Assembly (NCBI RefSeq): GCF_029478665.1
Contig: NZ_JARPQB010000004.1
Span: forward strand, 178,504-242,503
Reading direction: 5' to 3'
DNA: 64,000 bases
Source: Pseudomonas entomophila
GTDB lineage: Bacteria > Pseudomonadota > Gammaproteobacteria > Pseudomonadales > Pseudomonadaceae
Positions 25,021 to 35,717 of the stretch are shown here, piece by piece; position 1 is the stretch's first letter, and the number at the start of each line of letters is the position of its first letter. Made by a program: the position numbers and the translations under genes. The notes under the pieces were generated by a model that made no database searches, was not told the DNA's origin, and saw only the letters and a list, made by a program, of their open reading frames with translations.

Positions 25021-26023
25021 TCACCAGGCGCGCGCGGTACTCGCTCGGGGTGGCGTCGAACCAGCGGCGGAACGCTCGGTAGAAATTGCTCGGGTCGGCG
25101 AAACCCAACAGGTAGGCGGTTTCCAGCAAGGTCGTGCCCGGCTGGGCGAGGTACTGCTCGGCCAGCTCCCGACGGGTGTCGTCCAGCAGGGTCTGGAAAC
25201 TGGTGCCCTCGTCCTGCAGACGACGCTGCAACGTGCGCTGCGACAGGTGCAGCGCCTGCGCCACGGTTTCACGCTTGGGTTCGCCCTGGGGCAGGATACG
25301 GCACAACACCTGGCGCACCCGATGTGTCACGCGGCTCTCCGAGAAGCGCGCCAGGTACTCGCCGGCAAACCGGTCATGCAGCACCGCCATCGCCTCGTTG
25401 GCCGTGGGCAGCGGCGCCTCCATGTCGGCGCGCTCGAACACCAGCGCATCGTGGGGCGCGCCGAATACCAGCGGCGCATGGAACGCCACCCTGTACGGTT
25501 CGACATTGTGCGGTTGCGCACCTTGGATCAATACACGCCGCGGCTGGATTGGTCGGCCGCTCAACCAAGTACTGAGCGACAGTGCACAGGCCAGTGAAGC
25601 TTCGGCGCTATGGCGGGTTGGTGGCAGGTGATCGCCATGTACCGTGAGCACCAGGGCGTAGCCTTCGGGGCCAAGGCGAAAACTCAGGTCGGAGCTTTCC
25701 GCGATGATCCGCTGATACCGCACCAGGCGTTCGAAGCCTTCGGCCAGGGTGCGGCTGGACATGAGTGCATAGCCCACCACATGAAAGGAGGCCGGCCGCA
25801 CCACCCTGGCCATGTTCAGGCCGATGGCCTCGTTGCCGGACAACTCGACCGCCAACTGCCACAGGCGCGTCATGGCATCTTGGGGGAAACGCGCATCCGG
25901 GTCGTCCAGCGCACTGAAGTCCAACCCCAATTGCTTGAACATGGCCCGGCAGTCGAGCCCTTCGAGCTCGAGCGCCTTGACGATCCCTGATGCCCAGCTG
26001 GCTGACGTGGTTCTCTCACTCAT
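24977..26023 (-). CDS. AraC-family regulator with N-terminal arabinose-binding-type domain
   Basis: A 348-residue regulator. The N-terminal half carries the PF12625-type domain (RVVRPASFHVVGYALMSSRT, LVRYQRIIAESSDLSFRL), and the C-terminus an AraC DNA-binding domain (VAQALHLSQRTLQRRLQDEG, AYLLGFADPSNFYRAFRRWF). Start ATG 26023 is chosen because it gives a family-like N-terminus; the frame extends upstream without coding signs. It is convergent with trkH, overlapping it by 44 bases, and divergent from an Mpo1-like gene. No target is evident. Confidence 0.85.
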   Translation of the reverse strand: MSERTTSASWASGIVKALELEGLDCRAMFKQLGLDFSALDDPDARFPQDAMTRLWQLAVELSGNEAIGLNMARVVRPASFHVVGYALMSSRTLAEGFERLVRYQRIIAESSDLSFRLGPEGYALVLTVHGDHLPPTRHSAEASLACALSLSTWLSGRPIQPRRVLIQGAQPHNVEPYRVAFHAPLVFGAPHDALVFERADMEAPLPTANEAMAVLHDRFAGEYLARFSESRVTHRVRQVLCRILPQGEPKRETVAQALHLSQRTLQRRLQDEGTSFQTLLDDTRRELAEQYLAQPGTTLLETAYLLGFADPSNFYRAFRRWFDATPSEYRARLVISDARTPACTTPAP

Positions 26024-26176
26024 GACAGGCTTCTTGTGCTGACCGCTCCTGCGGTGAACCGAAAGGATACTCAATTGGCGCTCATTGTCACTGGCCGGGG
26101 CCATCAGTGACTCTAGACTCGATTCAGGCTCCACGCCGTGTATGCTGTAGGCACCCGCGACTTCCGGAGCACCGCC

Positions 26177-26488
26177 ATGACCCGCACCGCGCAGTTCCGC
26201 AGTTTTGCCGAGTTCTACCCCTACTACCTCGGTGAGCACAGCAACGCCGCCTGCCGCCGCCTGCACTTCGTCGGTACCAGCCTGGTGATCGCCCTGCTCG
26301 CCTACACGTTCGCCAGCGGCAAATGGCTGTTGCTGCTGGCCGTGCCGCTGGCCGGCTACGGCTTTGCCTGGGTCGGGCACTTTTTCTTCGAGAAGAACCG
26401 CCCGGCCACCTTCACCCACCCCTGGTACAGCCTGGTTGGCGACTTCGCCATGTTTCGCGACATCCTGCTGGGGCGCATCAGCCTCTGA
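26177..26488 (+). CDS. Mpo1-like/DUF962 membrane protein
   Basis: A 103-residue protein of the DUF962 (YGL010w/Mpo1) family: SFAEFYPYYLGEHSNAACRR, LHFVGTSLVIALLAY, and VGHFFFEKNRPATFTHPWYS. The histidines H22, H31 and H68-region match the positions that bind Fe(II) in yeast Mpo1, a dioxygenase of fatty acid alpha-oxidation. Two or three hydrophobic helices place it in the membrane. Bacterial function is unproven. CCGGAGC precedes the ATG. The HD gene follows after 99 bases. Confidence 0.85.
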   Translation: MTRTAQFRSFAEFYPYYLGEHSNAACRRLHFVGTSLVIALLAYTFASGKWLLLLAVPLAGYGFAWVGHFFFEKNRPATFTHPWYSLVGDFAMFRDILLGRISL

Positions 26489-26587
26489 TCGGCCCGCTGG
26501 GCCAGGTTCGCGTCCCGCCTGGCCACTGTCAAAGCCTGGGGCTTGGCCAACACTGGCGGCATACTCGGCAGCAGTGGCGCCCAGGTA

Positions 26588-27160
26588 ATGAACAAACAAG
26601 CGAGCTTCAACCACATGCGCGACGGCACGGCCCAGGACTGGGCGATCATCGCCGACGACTTTCGCGCCTATTCCCGCCAGCTACCGCAACGCATCCTGGC
26701 CCACTTGCGTTTGCTGGACGGTGATTTCGGCGGCTTCCCCATCGATCGCCTGAGCCACTCGCTGCAGACCGCCACCCGCGCCTACCGTGACGGGCGCGAC
26801 GAGGAGTACGTGGTGTGCGCCCTGCTCCACGACATCGGCGACACCCTGGGCAGCTACAACCATCCGGACATCGCCGCGGCGATCCTCAAGCCCTTCGTCA
26901 GTGCCGAGAACCTGTGGATGGTCGAGAAGCACGGGATCTTCCAGGGCTACTACTTTTTCCATCACCTGGGCATGGATCGGCATCTGCGTGAGCAGTTCAG
27001 CGAGCACCCGCAGTACCAGCGGACCATTGAATTCTGTGCCCGCTATGACGCGGCGGCATTCGACCCGGACTACGAGAGCCTGCCGCTTGCGTTCTTCGAA
27101 CCGATGCTGGAACGGGTGTTCGCCCAGCCACGGCAGTCGGTCTACAAGGCCGCCCTGTAG
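26588..27160 (+). CDS. HD-domain phosphohydrolase, PhnZ-like
   Basis: A 190-residue HD-superfamily protein: LSHSLQTATRAYRDG gives the first His, CALLHDIGDTLG the HD pair, and later VEKHGIFQGYYFFHHLGMD. This layout is closest to the HD proteins related to PhnZ and inositol oxygenase, some of which are di-iron oxygenases rather than phosphohydrolases, so the reaction is open. ATG 26588 follows CCAGGTA; a longer in-frame start at 26543 is possible. Its TAG stop lies inside a REP element (CTGTAGGAGC). Confidence 0.8.
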   Translation: MNKQASFNHMRDGTAQDWAIIADDFRAYSRQLPQRILAHLRLLDGDFGGFPIDRLSHSLQTATRAYRDGRDEEYVVCALLHDIGDTLGSYNHPDIAAAILKPFVSAENLWMVEKHGIFQGYYFFHHLGMDRHLREQFSEHPQYQRTIEFCARYDAAAFDPDYESLPLAFFEPMLERVFAQPRQSVYKAAL

Positions 27161-27236
27161 GAGCGGCTTTAGCCGCGATGGAGGCATCACATGGCACCCG
27201 CTTCGCGGGTGATCGCGGCTGAAGCCGCTCCTACAG
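27156..27236. repeat. REP palindrome pair overlapping the HD-gene stop codon
   Basis: CTGTAGGAGCGGCTTTAGCC and the inverted copy GGCTGAAGCCGCTCCTACAG flank 40 bases containing a further GCACCCGCTTCGCGGGTG hairpin. The REP head supplies the TAG stop of the HD gene, so the repeat inserted at, or replaced, the original 3' end. Confidence 0.9.
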
Positions 27237-27244
27237 CGGCAGGG

Positions 27245-28045
27245 TCAGGCCGGCTCGCTCAGCGACGCCAACTGCGCCTGGGCCTCGGCAAACCGATACA
27301 GCTCGATCTGCCCGTCCCAGTGCTCGATCAACGCCGTGCAGGACTCCACCCAATCGCCGCAGTTGAGATACTCCACCGCCCCCACACGGCGAATCTCGGC
27401 ATGGTGGATATGCCCGCACACCACCCCCTGGAAGCCTCGCCGGGTGCACTCATGGGCAATCGCATCCTCGAAATCGCTGATGAAGTTCACCGCGCCCTTG
27501 ACCTTGTGCTTGAGGTAGGCCGACAGCGACCAGTAGCCATAGCCGTAGCGAGCCCGCCAATGATTGAGCCAGCGATTGAGCACCAGAGTGGACTCATAGG
27601 CCCGGTCACCGAGGAACGCCAACCAGCGGTGGTAACGGGTGATCACATCGAACTGGTCGCCATGCACCACCAGCAGGCGCCGGCCATCCGCGGTCAGGTG
27701 CTCGGCCTCGTCCACCAGCTGGATATTGCCGAGGATCAGCTTGGAGTAGCGCCGCAGGAACTCGTCATGGTTGCCGGTGACATAGATCACCTCGGTGCCG
27801 CGCTTGCTCATGGTCAGCAGCCGGCGAATGACGTTGGTGTGGGCTTGCGGCCAGTAGATGCCGCCGCGCAGCTTCCAGCCATCGATGATGTCGCCGACCA
27901 GATAGATGCGGTCGGCCTGGTAGCCCTTGAGGAAGCTCGACAAGTGCTCGGCCTGGCAATCCCGGGTGCCCAGGTGCACATCGGAGATCCACAGGGTGCG
28001 CACACGCTGCTTGCGTGACGGGCGGGCGAGTTCGGCATGGGTCAT
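27245..28045 (-). CDS. LpxH-like metallophosphoesterase
   Basis: A 266-residue calcineurin-type phosphoesterase with motifs in order: WISDVHLGTRD, LVGDIIDGWKL, YVTGNHDEFLR, VVHGDQFD, VVCGHIHHAEI. The same motif set defines LpxH (UDP-2,3-diacylglucosamine diphosphatase of lipid A synthesis), but the family also holds paralogues of unknown substrate and this protein carries extra helices (RWLNHWRARYGYGYW). It may be a second, LpxH-like enzyme; the true lpxH is usually near cysS. Start ATG 28045 preferred over the longer frame. Divergent from an AraC gene across 130 bases. Confidence 0.8.
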   Translation of the reverse strand: MTHAELARPSRKQRVRTLWISDVHLGTRDCQAEHLSSFLKGYQADRIYLVGDIIDGWKLRGGIYWPQAHTNVIRRLLTMSKRGTEVIYVTGNHDEFLRRYSKLILGNIQLVDEAEHLTADGRRLLVVHGDQFDVITRYHRWLAFLGDRAYESTLVLNRWLNHWRARYGYGYWSLSAYLKHKVKGAVNFISDFEDAIAHECTRRGFQGVVCGHIHHAEIRRVGAVEYLNCGDWVESCTALIEHWDGQIELYRFAEAQAQLASLSEPA

Positions 28046-28175
28046 GGGCAGGCTCCGGCACTGTTTGCTGGAGACTGGCAGGCACGCATGACAGGCCGGT
28101 GGCAGTCCCATGACCATCCTGCGTGGGGCCTGGCACTGGGTGTACACTGCCGACCTGCCCTCGAGGAAATCCCCC

Positions 28176-28943
28176 ATGAGCACCGGCTCGCTGCTTTCGC
28201 TGCGCCATTACCGCCACGACCTGATCGCCCACAGTCACGACCACCCGCAGTTGGTGTTCAGCCTGGCCGGGCGCCTGGACTTCGAGGTGCAGGGCCGTGG
28301 CGCGCAGCTGGAGCGCCAGGACCTGATGGTGGTACCGGCCGGCGCGCATCACGCCTGCGGCAGCCCCGGCGGCAGCCATTGCCTGGTGCTGGACGTGCCG
28401 GATGAGCACTGGCTCGGTGAACACCTGGGCAGCCACGCCGACAACAGTCGCCGCCTGCTCGATCGTCCCGGCGCCCTGACCCTGGACAACCGTCAGCAAC
28501 AACTGGTGGATTGGCTGGCGAGCAGCCCGGTGGATGATCCACTGATCGCTCGCCAGGGCGCCGTCCTGCTGCTGGCCAGCTTGACGCCGCAGGCCTGTGC
28601 GCCAGTGATCGCCAGCAAGCGCCTGCCCTACGCCGCCTTCGACGCGCATATCGAGCGCCATGCCGCCCACCCGCTGCAGGTTGCGGACCTGGCACGGCTG
28701 GCCGGGCTGTCCAGCGCGCGGCTGCATGCGCGGTTCGCCAGCGAGTGCGGCATGACCCCGATGGACTACATTCGCCAGCGGCGGTTGCTCATGGCCCGAC
28801 GGTTGCTGTGCGAAACGGTGCTGCCGGTGGGCGAGATCGCGGCGCGGGTGGGGTATGGCTCGCAGAGCGCGTTCAGCGCGGCAATGCTGCGTGCCTTCGG
28901 CAGCTCGCCGCTGGCCTTGCGGCGAGAGTCTGGCGACAACTGA
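28176..28943 (+). CDS. AraC-family regulator with cupin sensor domain
   Basis: A 255-residue regulator. The N-terminus is a cupin-like sensor (AHSHDHPQLVFSLAGRLDFE, MVVPAGAHHACGSPGGSHC), and the C-terminus a two-HTH AraC domain (VADLARLAGLSSARLHARFA, GEIAARVGYGSQSAFSAAML). ATG 28176 has TCGAGGAAAT upstream. The EamA exporter gene follows 138 bases later on the same strand, and is the natural candidate target; this pairing is common in pseudomonads. Confidence 0.85.
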   Translation: MSTGSLLSLRHYRHDLIAHSHDHPQLVFSLAGRLDFEVQGRGAQLERQDLMVVPAGAHHACGSPGGSHCLVLDVPDEHWLGEHLGSHADNSRRLLDRPGALTLDNRQQQLVDWLASSPVDDPLIARQGAVLLLASLTPQACAPVIASKRLPYAAFDAHIERHAAHPLQVADLARLAGLSSARLHARFASECGMTPMDYIRQRRLLMARRLLCETVLPVGEIAARVGYGSQSAFSAAMLRAFGSSPLALRRESGDN

Positions 28944-29019
28944 CGCGAGGTGCGCGACAGACAGCGCTGACTGCGCCTTTTAGACTGCTGCCAACATCTT
29001 CGCCGGCCGGCGTCATACC

Positions 29020-29045
29020 TGTAGGAGCCGGCGTGCCGGCGAAAG
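29020..29045. repeat. Single REP copy
   Basis: TGTAGGAGCCGGCGTGCCGGC then GAAAGG occurs once between the AraC and EamA genes. Confidence 0.8.
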
Positions 29046-29081
29046 GGCCTTCGCAAGTCACCTCGAATCCAAAGGACCACC

Positions 29082-29972
29082 ATGAACCACCGCACCGCCC
29101 TCGGCGCCCTGCACATCGGCGCGCTGTTCTTCGGCCTGACCGGCGTCTTCGGCAAGCTGGCCGCCAGCGCCAGCCCCTCGATCATCGTCTTCGGTCGCGC
29201 CGCTTTCGCCGTGCTCGCCCTGGGCCTGTTCGCCGGCCTCGCCCGCCAGGCCTGGCAACCGCTCAGGGCGCGCGACCTGCGCCGCCTGCTGCTCGGCGGC
29301 ATGCTGCTGGCGGGGCACTGGGTGAGTTTCTTCATCGCGGTCAAGGTCGGCGGCGTGGCCATCGCCACGCTCGGTTTCGCCAGCTTCCCGGCCTTCACCG
29401 TCATCCTCGAAGGCCTGTTGTTCCGCGAGCGCATCCGTCGCAACGAAGCGGTGCTGGTGCTGCTGGTGAGCATTGGCCTGGTGCTGGTCACGCCCGCGTT
29501 CGACCTGGCCAGCGAAGCCACTGGCGGGTTGCTCTGGGCATTGCTCTCGGGCCTGCTGTTCTCGCTGCTGTCACTCACCAACCGGGCGGGTTCCGGGCGC
29601 CTGCCCGCCGTGCAGGCGGCGCTGTGGCAGAACCTGGTGGTGACCCTGTGCCTGCTGCCCGTGGCCGCCCCTGGCCTTGCGGCCGTGGCGCCCATGGACT
29701 GGCTGTGGATCGCCCTGCTGGGCATCTTCTGCACGGGGGTGGCCCACAGCCTGTTCGTCGCCAGCCTGGCGGTGATCAAGGCGCGCACGGCAGCGGTGGT
29801 GTTCGGCATGGAGCCGGTCTACGGCATCGCCGTGGCCTGGGCGGTGTTCGCCGAGACGCCAACCCCGAGCATGCTCGCCGGTGGCGCGCTGATCATCTTC
29901 GCCATCGTGCTGTCCAGCCGCCTGAGTGCCGAACAGCCGGTGAAACAGCGACCGCTCACCGAAGGCGCCTGA
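29082..29972 (+). CDS. EamA/DMT-family exporter
   Basis: A 296-residue inner-membrane protein with ten helices in two EamA repeats; the first starts GALHIGALFFGLTGVFGKLA with the loop SPSIIVFGRAAFA, the second near residue 148 (GGLLWALLSGLLFSLLSL). Such proteins export amino acids or metabolites; the substrate is not readable. Probably controlled by the AraC regulator just upstream. Its stop abuts the convergent SelW-like gene with no gap. Confidence 0.85.
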   Translation: MNHRTALGALHIGALFFGLTGVFGKLAASASPSIIVFGRAAFAVLALGLFAGLARQAWQPLRARDLRRLLLGGMLLAGHWVSFFIAVKVGGVAIATLGFASFPAFTVILEGLLFRERIRRNEAVLVLLVSIGLVLVTPAFDLASEATGGLLWALLSGLLFSLLSLTNRAGSGRLPAVQAALWQNLVVTLCLLPVAAPGLAAVAPMDWLWIALLGIFCTGVAHSLFVASLAVIKARTAAVVFGMEPVYGIAVAWAVFAETPTPSMLAGGALIIFAIVLSSRLSAEQPVKQRPLTEGA

Positions 29973-30254
29973 TCAGCGATCGTTATGGCCCAGGTCGCGT
30001 TGCGGGTCGATCTGGTCCCGTACCCGCTGCTTGAGCACCTTGGCCTCGGGGAAACCACCATCGGCCTTGCGTTCCCAGATCTGCACGCCGTCGCAGGTGA
30101 TGCGGAAGATCCCGCCGGTACCAGGCTCAAGCGCTACCCGCCCGAGATCATCGCTGAAGGTGCTGAGCAGTTCCTGGGCCAGCCAGGCGGCACGCAGCAG
30201 CCATTGGCACTGGGTGCAGTAAGTGATGACAATTTCCGGCTTGGCAGTAGCCAT
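29973..30254 (-). CDS. SelT/SelW/SelH (Rdx) family protein
   Basis: A 93-residue thioredoxin-like protein. It has the Rdx redox motif as VITYCTQCQWLLRAAWLAQE (CTQC, in place of the Cys-x-x-Sec of eukaryotic SelW) and the family pattern EPGTGGIFRITCDGVQIWER with KADGGFPEAKVLKQRVRDQI. Presumed cytosolic thiol redox partner. Divergent from plpD, whose start is 66 bases away. Confidence 0.9.
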   Translation of the reverse strand: MATAKPEIVITYCTQCQWLLRAAWLAQELLSTFSDDLGRVALEPGTGGIFRITCDGVQIWERKADGGFPEAKVLKQRVRDQIDPQRDLGHNDR

Positions 30255-30320
30255 GTGACATATCTCCAGGGAGGGGGCCGCTTATACTAGCGGTCTTTAC
30301 CCCCTGGTTTGAGACTCACG

Positions 30321-32507
30321 ATGCGCCGCCTGCTGTTCTGCCTTTTGCTGACGCTCACCTCCCTCACCGTGCTGGCCGCCGAACCGGCCCGGCCGAAAAT
30401 CGGCCTGGTGCTGTCTGGCGGCGCTGCCCGCGGCATCGCCCACATCGGCGTGCTCAAGGCCCTGGAAGAACAAGGGGTGCGCATCGATGCCATCGCCGGT
30501 ACCAGCATGGGCGCGGTGGTCGGCGGGCTGTACGCCTCCGGCTACAGTGTCGAGGAGCTGGAAAAGCTGGCGACCACCCTGGACTGGCAACAGGCACTGT
30601 CGGACGCGCCACCGCGCAAGGACGTGCCCTTTCGCCGCAAGCAGGACGACCGCGACTTTCTCGTGAAGCAGAAGCTGAGCTTTCGCGACGACGGCAGCCT
30701 GGGCCTGCCGCTGGGCGTGATCCAGGGCCAGAACCTGGCGCTGCTGCTGGAAAGCAAGCTGGCCCATACGGCCGACATCCGCGACTTCGACAAGCTGCCC
30801 ATCCCCTTCCGCGCGGTGGCCACCGACATCGCCAGCGGCGAGAAGGTGGTGTTCCGCCGTGGCCACCTGCCGCGGGTGATACGCGCCAGCATGTCGATCC
30901 CCGCGGTGTTCGCCCCGGTGGAACTCGACGGGCGTCTGCTGGTAGATGGCGGCATGACCGACAACATCCCACTGGACGTGGTGCGCGAAATGGGCGTGGA
31001 CCTGGCCATCGTCGTCGATATCGGCACCCCTCTGCGCAACCGCAAGCAGCTGGCCACGGTGGTCGATGTGCTCAACCAGTCGATCACCCTGATGACCCGG
31101 CGCAACTCCGAGGAACAACTGGCCAGCCTGCGCCGCGAAGACATCCTGGTGCAACCGTCACTGGCGAGCTTCGGCGTCACCGATTTCGGCCGTGCCCATG
31201 ACATGATCGATGCCGGCTACCGCGCCACGATAGCCCTCACCCCGCGCCTGGCCTCACTGCGCCAACCCGAGGCCGACAGCAACCTGGCGGTGGCCCGTTC
31301 ACCCCGCCAGCGCACCCCGGTCATCACTGCGATCAAGGTGGAGAACGATTCCAAGGTCAGCGATGACGTGATCCGCTACTACATCCGCCAGCCTATCGGC
31401 GAGCCGCTGGAGCTCGACCGCCTGCAGACCGACATGGGCACCCTGTACGGGCTGGACTACTTCGACCAGGTGCAGTACCGCGTGGTGCACAAGGGCGACG
31501 ACAACACCCTGGTGATCAACGCCCGTGGCCGACGCGGCGGTACCGACTACCTGCGCCTGGGCCTGAACCTGTCCGACGACCTGCGTGGCGACAGCGCCTT
31601 CAACCTGGGCGCCAGCTACCGGGTCAACGGTATCAACCGCCTTGGCGCCGAGTGGCTGACCCGCGCCCAGATCGGAGACCAGCAGGAGTTGTACACCGAG
31701 TTCTATCAGCCGCTGGATGTCGGTTCGCGCTACTTCATTGCGCCTTACCTCGACTTCGGCTCGCAGAACGTCGAGGCCACCCTCGACAACGACCCGGTCG
31801 CCGAGTACCGCCTGGAGCGCTATGGATTCGGCCTCAATGTCGGGCGGCAGATCGGCACCTATGGCGAGGTACGCCTGGGCGTGGGCAAGGCCTGGGGCGA
31901 GGCCGACGTGCGCATCGGCGACCAGGACTTGCCCAAGGTCAGCTTCGACGAGGGGTTCTACGAGCTCAAGTACTCTTTCGACACCTTCGACAACGTCTAC
32001 TTCCCCCACAGCGGCGAGGACATTGGCCTGACGGTGCGCAAGTACGACAAGTCGCTGGACTCGGACCAGAGCTACCGGCAATGGTTGTTCAACCTGGACA
32101 AGGCGTTTAGCAGCGGGCCGAACACCCTGGTGCTGGGCGGCAAGTACGGGCGCACGCTGGATGAAGCCGAGGTGGTCACCTCGAGCTTTGTGTTCGGTGG
32201 GGCACGGCAGCTGTCGGGCTTTCGCCAGGACTCGGTCTCCGGGCAGAACATGAGCCTGCTGCGCATGGTCTACTACCGCCGCCTGACGCCGCGCGCCTAC
32301 CTGCCACTGGACTTCCCGCTGTATATCGGCGGGTCACTGGAACGCGGACGGGCGTGGAACAACGATAACGAATTCGACAGCGGCTATATCAATGCGGCGA
32401 GTGTTTTCCTGGGTCTGGAAACACCATTGGGGCCGTTGAACCTGAGCTATGGGGCCAACAATGCCCATGAGCGGGCGGTGTACCTGAACCTGGGGCATAC
32501 CTTCTGA
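30321..32507 (+). CDS. plpD: Type Vd autotransporter patatin-like phospholipase PlpD
   Basis: A 728-residue protein, the same length as P. aeruginosa PlpD. Order: signal peptide (RRLLFCLLLTLTSLTVLAAE), patatin domain with oxyanion loop LSGGAARGIAHIGV, nucleophile S62 in AGTSMGAVVGG and D209 in VDGGMTDNIP (catalytic dyad), a POTRA domain at about residues 330-395 (VRYYIRQPIGEPLELDRLQT), then a 16-strand BamA-type barrel ending in YLNLGHTF with a terminal Phe. The barrel carries the lipase domain across the outer membrane. ATG 30321 preferred over an upstream TTG. Confidence 0.92.
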   Translation: MRRLLFCLLLTLTSLTVLAAEPARPKIGLVLSGGAARGIAHIGVLKALEEQGVRIDAIAGTSMGAVVGGLYASGYSVEELEKLATTLDWQQALSDAPPRKDVPFRRKQDDRDFLVKQKLSFRDDGSLGLPLGVIQGQNLALLLESKLAHTADIRDFDKLPIPFRAVATDIASGEKVVFRRGHLPRVIRASMSIPAVFAPVELDGRLLVDGGMTDNIPLDVVREMGVDLAIVVDIGTPLRNRKQLATVVDVLNQSITLMTRRNSEEQLASLRREDILVQPSLASFGVTDFGRAHDMIDAGYRATIALTPRLASLRQPEADSNLAVARSPRQRTPVITAIKVENDSKVSDDVIRYYIRQPIGEPLELDRLQTDMGTLYGLDYFDQVQYRVVHKGDDNTLVINARGRRGGTDYLRLGLNLSDDLRGDSAFNLGASYRVNGINRLGAEWLTRAQIGDQQELYTEFYQPLDVGSRYFIAPYLDFGSQNVEATLDNDPVAEYRLERYGFGLNVGRQIGTYGEVRLGVGKAWGEADVRIGDQDLPKVSFDEGFYELKYSFDTFDNVYFPHSGEDIGLTVRKYDKSLDSDQSYRQWLFNLDKAFSSGPNTLVLGGKYGRTLDEAEVVTSSFVFGGARQLSGFRQDSVSGQNMSLLRMVYYRRLTPRAYLPLDFPLYIGGSLERGRAWNNDNEFDSGYINAASVFLGLETPLGPLNLSYGANNAHERAVYLNLGHTF

Positions 32508-32583
32508 ATTCATCGCCGGACGAGCTCGCTCCCACGACAGGTGGGAGCAGCTGTCTTGCAAGGTGTTCGAATGACACCACGCC

Positions 32584-32702
32584 CTGTAGGAGCGGCCTTG
32601 TGCCGCGAAAGGGCTGCGTAGCGGCCCCAGGATTTCAGTATTGAGCAAAGATCGCTGGGGCCGCTCTGCGGCCCTTTCGCGGCACAAGGCCGCTCCTACA
32701 GG
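32584..32702. repeat. Large REP pair, GCGGCCTTGTGCCGC family
   Basis: CTGTAGGAGCGGCCTTGTGC with CGCGAAAGGGCTGCGTAGCGGCC is mirrored at 32660-32702, giving a stem of about 45 bases with few mismatches and a 35-base loop. It ends the plpD transcript and separates it from the convergent marR gene. Confidence 0.9.
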
Positions 32703-32749
32703 GACCGCGCAAGGCTTGAGGTGGGCGTGCCCCGCGATGGGCTCAAGGG

Positions 32750-33187
32750 TCAGGACTTCTCGAGGTTACCGAGGATCTTCGCATGCACCCGCATGCACAC
32801 TTCCAGGTCAGCCTCGTCGACCCCGGTGAACAGCTCGGCGCGCAAGGCATTGGCGATGGTCTCGATCTGGTCGATCAGCGGCTTGGCCGGCGGGCACAGC
32901 AGGATCTTCTTGGCACGGCGGTCTTCCATCACCGCTTGGCGGCGCACCAGGCCCTGGCCTTCCAGGCTGTCGAGCAGGCGCGCCAGGGTCGGGCCTTCGA
33001 CGCCGACACTCTGGGCCAGCTCACGCTGGGTGGGGGCCTCGTCGAAACGCGCCAGGTGCAACAGCACCAGCCAACGCGCCTGGGAGAGGTTGAGCCCGGC
33101 CAGGCGGCGGTCCAGTTCGGCGCGCCAACCCCGGGACATCTGGGCCAGCTGCATGCCGAAGCGGTGTTGGTTGTCGGTCAGGGGCAT
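32750..33187 (-). CDS. MarR-family transcriptional regulator (SlyA-like)
   Basis: A 145-residue winged-helix regulator: DRRLAGLNLSQARWLVLLHL, TQRELAQSVGVEGPTLARLL, and the wing RQAVMEDRRAKKILLC. The SlyA-type pattern (DNQHRFGMQLAQMSRGWR at the N-terminus) is typical of pseudomonad copies. ATG 33187 is the family start; a TTG two codons upstream is less likely. A perfect ACTAAT/ATTAGT palindrome lies 20 bases upstream of the start, a likely self-operator. Ligand and other targets unknown. Confidence 0.88.
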   Translation of the reverse strand: MPLTDNQHRFGMQLAQMSRGWRAELDRRLAGLNLSQARWLVLLHLARFDEAPTQRELAQSVGVEGPTLARLLDSLEGQGLVRRQAVMEDRRAKKILLCPPAKPLIDQIETIANALRAELFTGVDEADLEVCMRVHAKILGNLEKS

Positions 33188-33206
33188 AAGCAACTCATTG
33201 AATAGA

Positions 33207-33227
33207 ACTAATTATTAGTCAGCTAAT
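33207..33227. promoter_or_regulatory. Candidate MarR operator
   Basis: ACTAAT-T-ATTAGT (33207-33219) is a perfect palindrome and overlaps a second inverted repeat ATTAG-TCAG-CTAAT (33214-33227). Position just upstream of the marR start codon and the AT-rich half-sites suit SlyA/MarR binding. Confidence 0.6.
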
Positions 33228-33292
33228 CATGCCCCGGCTGATCAGGCAACATTCAGCCGAGTGGAAACGTCGGATAATCCGGCCGGGGCATG
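33228..33292. other. Long inverted repeat between recQ and marR
   Basis: CATGCCCCGGC (33228-33238) and GCCGGGGCATG (33282-33292) are exact inverted copies, 43 bases apart. It lies between the recQ stop and the marR start, both minus strand. It may form a terminator-like RNA structure for recQ (no T-run is present). Confidence 0.5.
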
Positions 33293-33325
33293 ACAAAGGT
33301 CAGCAAATGGCACAAATGCCGGCTA

Positions 33326-35473
<2,148 letters not shown>

Positions 35474-35717
35474 TTGCCACTCCAAAATCGCCGTACCAAC
35501 CCCGACTCAGGCTGGACGATAAATCCGCCGCGCGCGCAGCGAATGCGTAAGCGGTTTTTGCCGACTGGCGCGAAAACGCCGGCCGACACGAAAAAGCGCG
35601 AAGTATACCCGACTGCCGCGCCACCCGGCATGCCCCGGTGACAGACGTTCCCTTTGCCCCCCAAGCGCCGCAAGGTGCTAGAATTCACCATCGTTTATTC
35701 CCCAAGGTAGCCCTGTA

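Noticed and set aside
24977..26614. 545-residue version of the AraC-family protein
   Set aside because: The first 197 codons would overlap the divergent Mpo1-like gene and have no coding character; ATG 26023 gives the family N-terminus.
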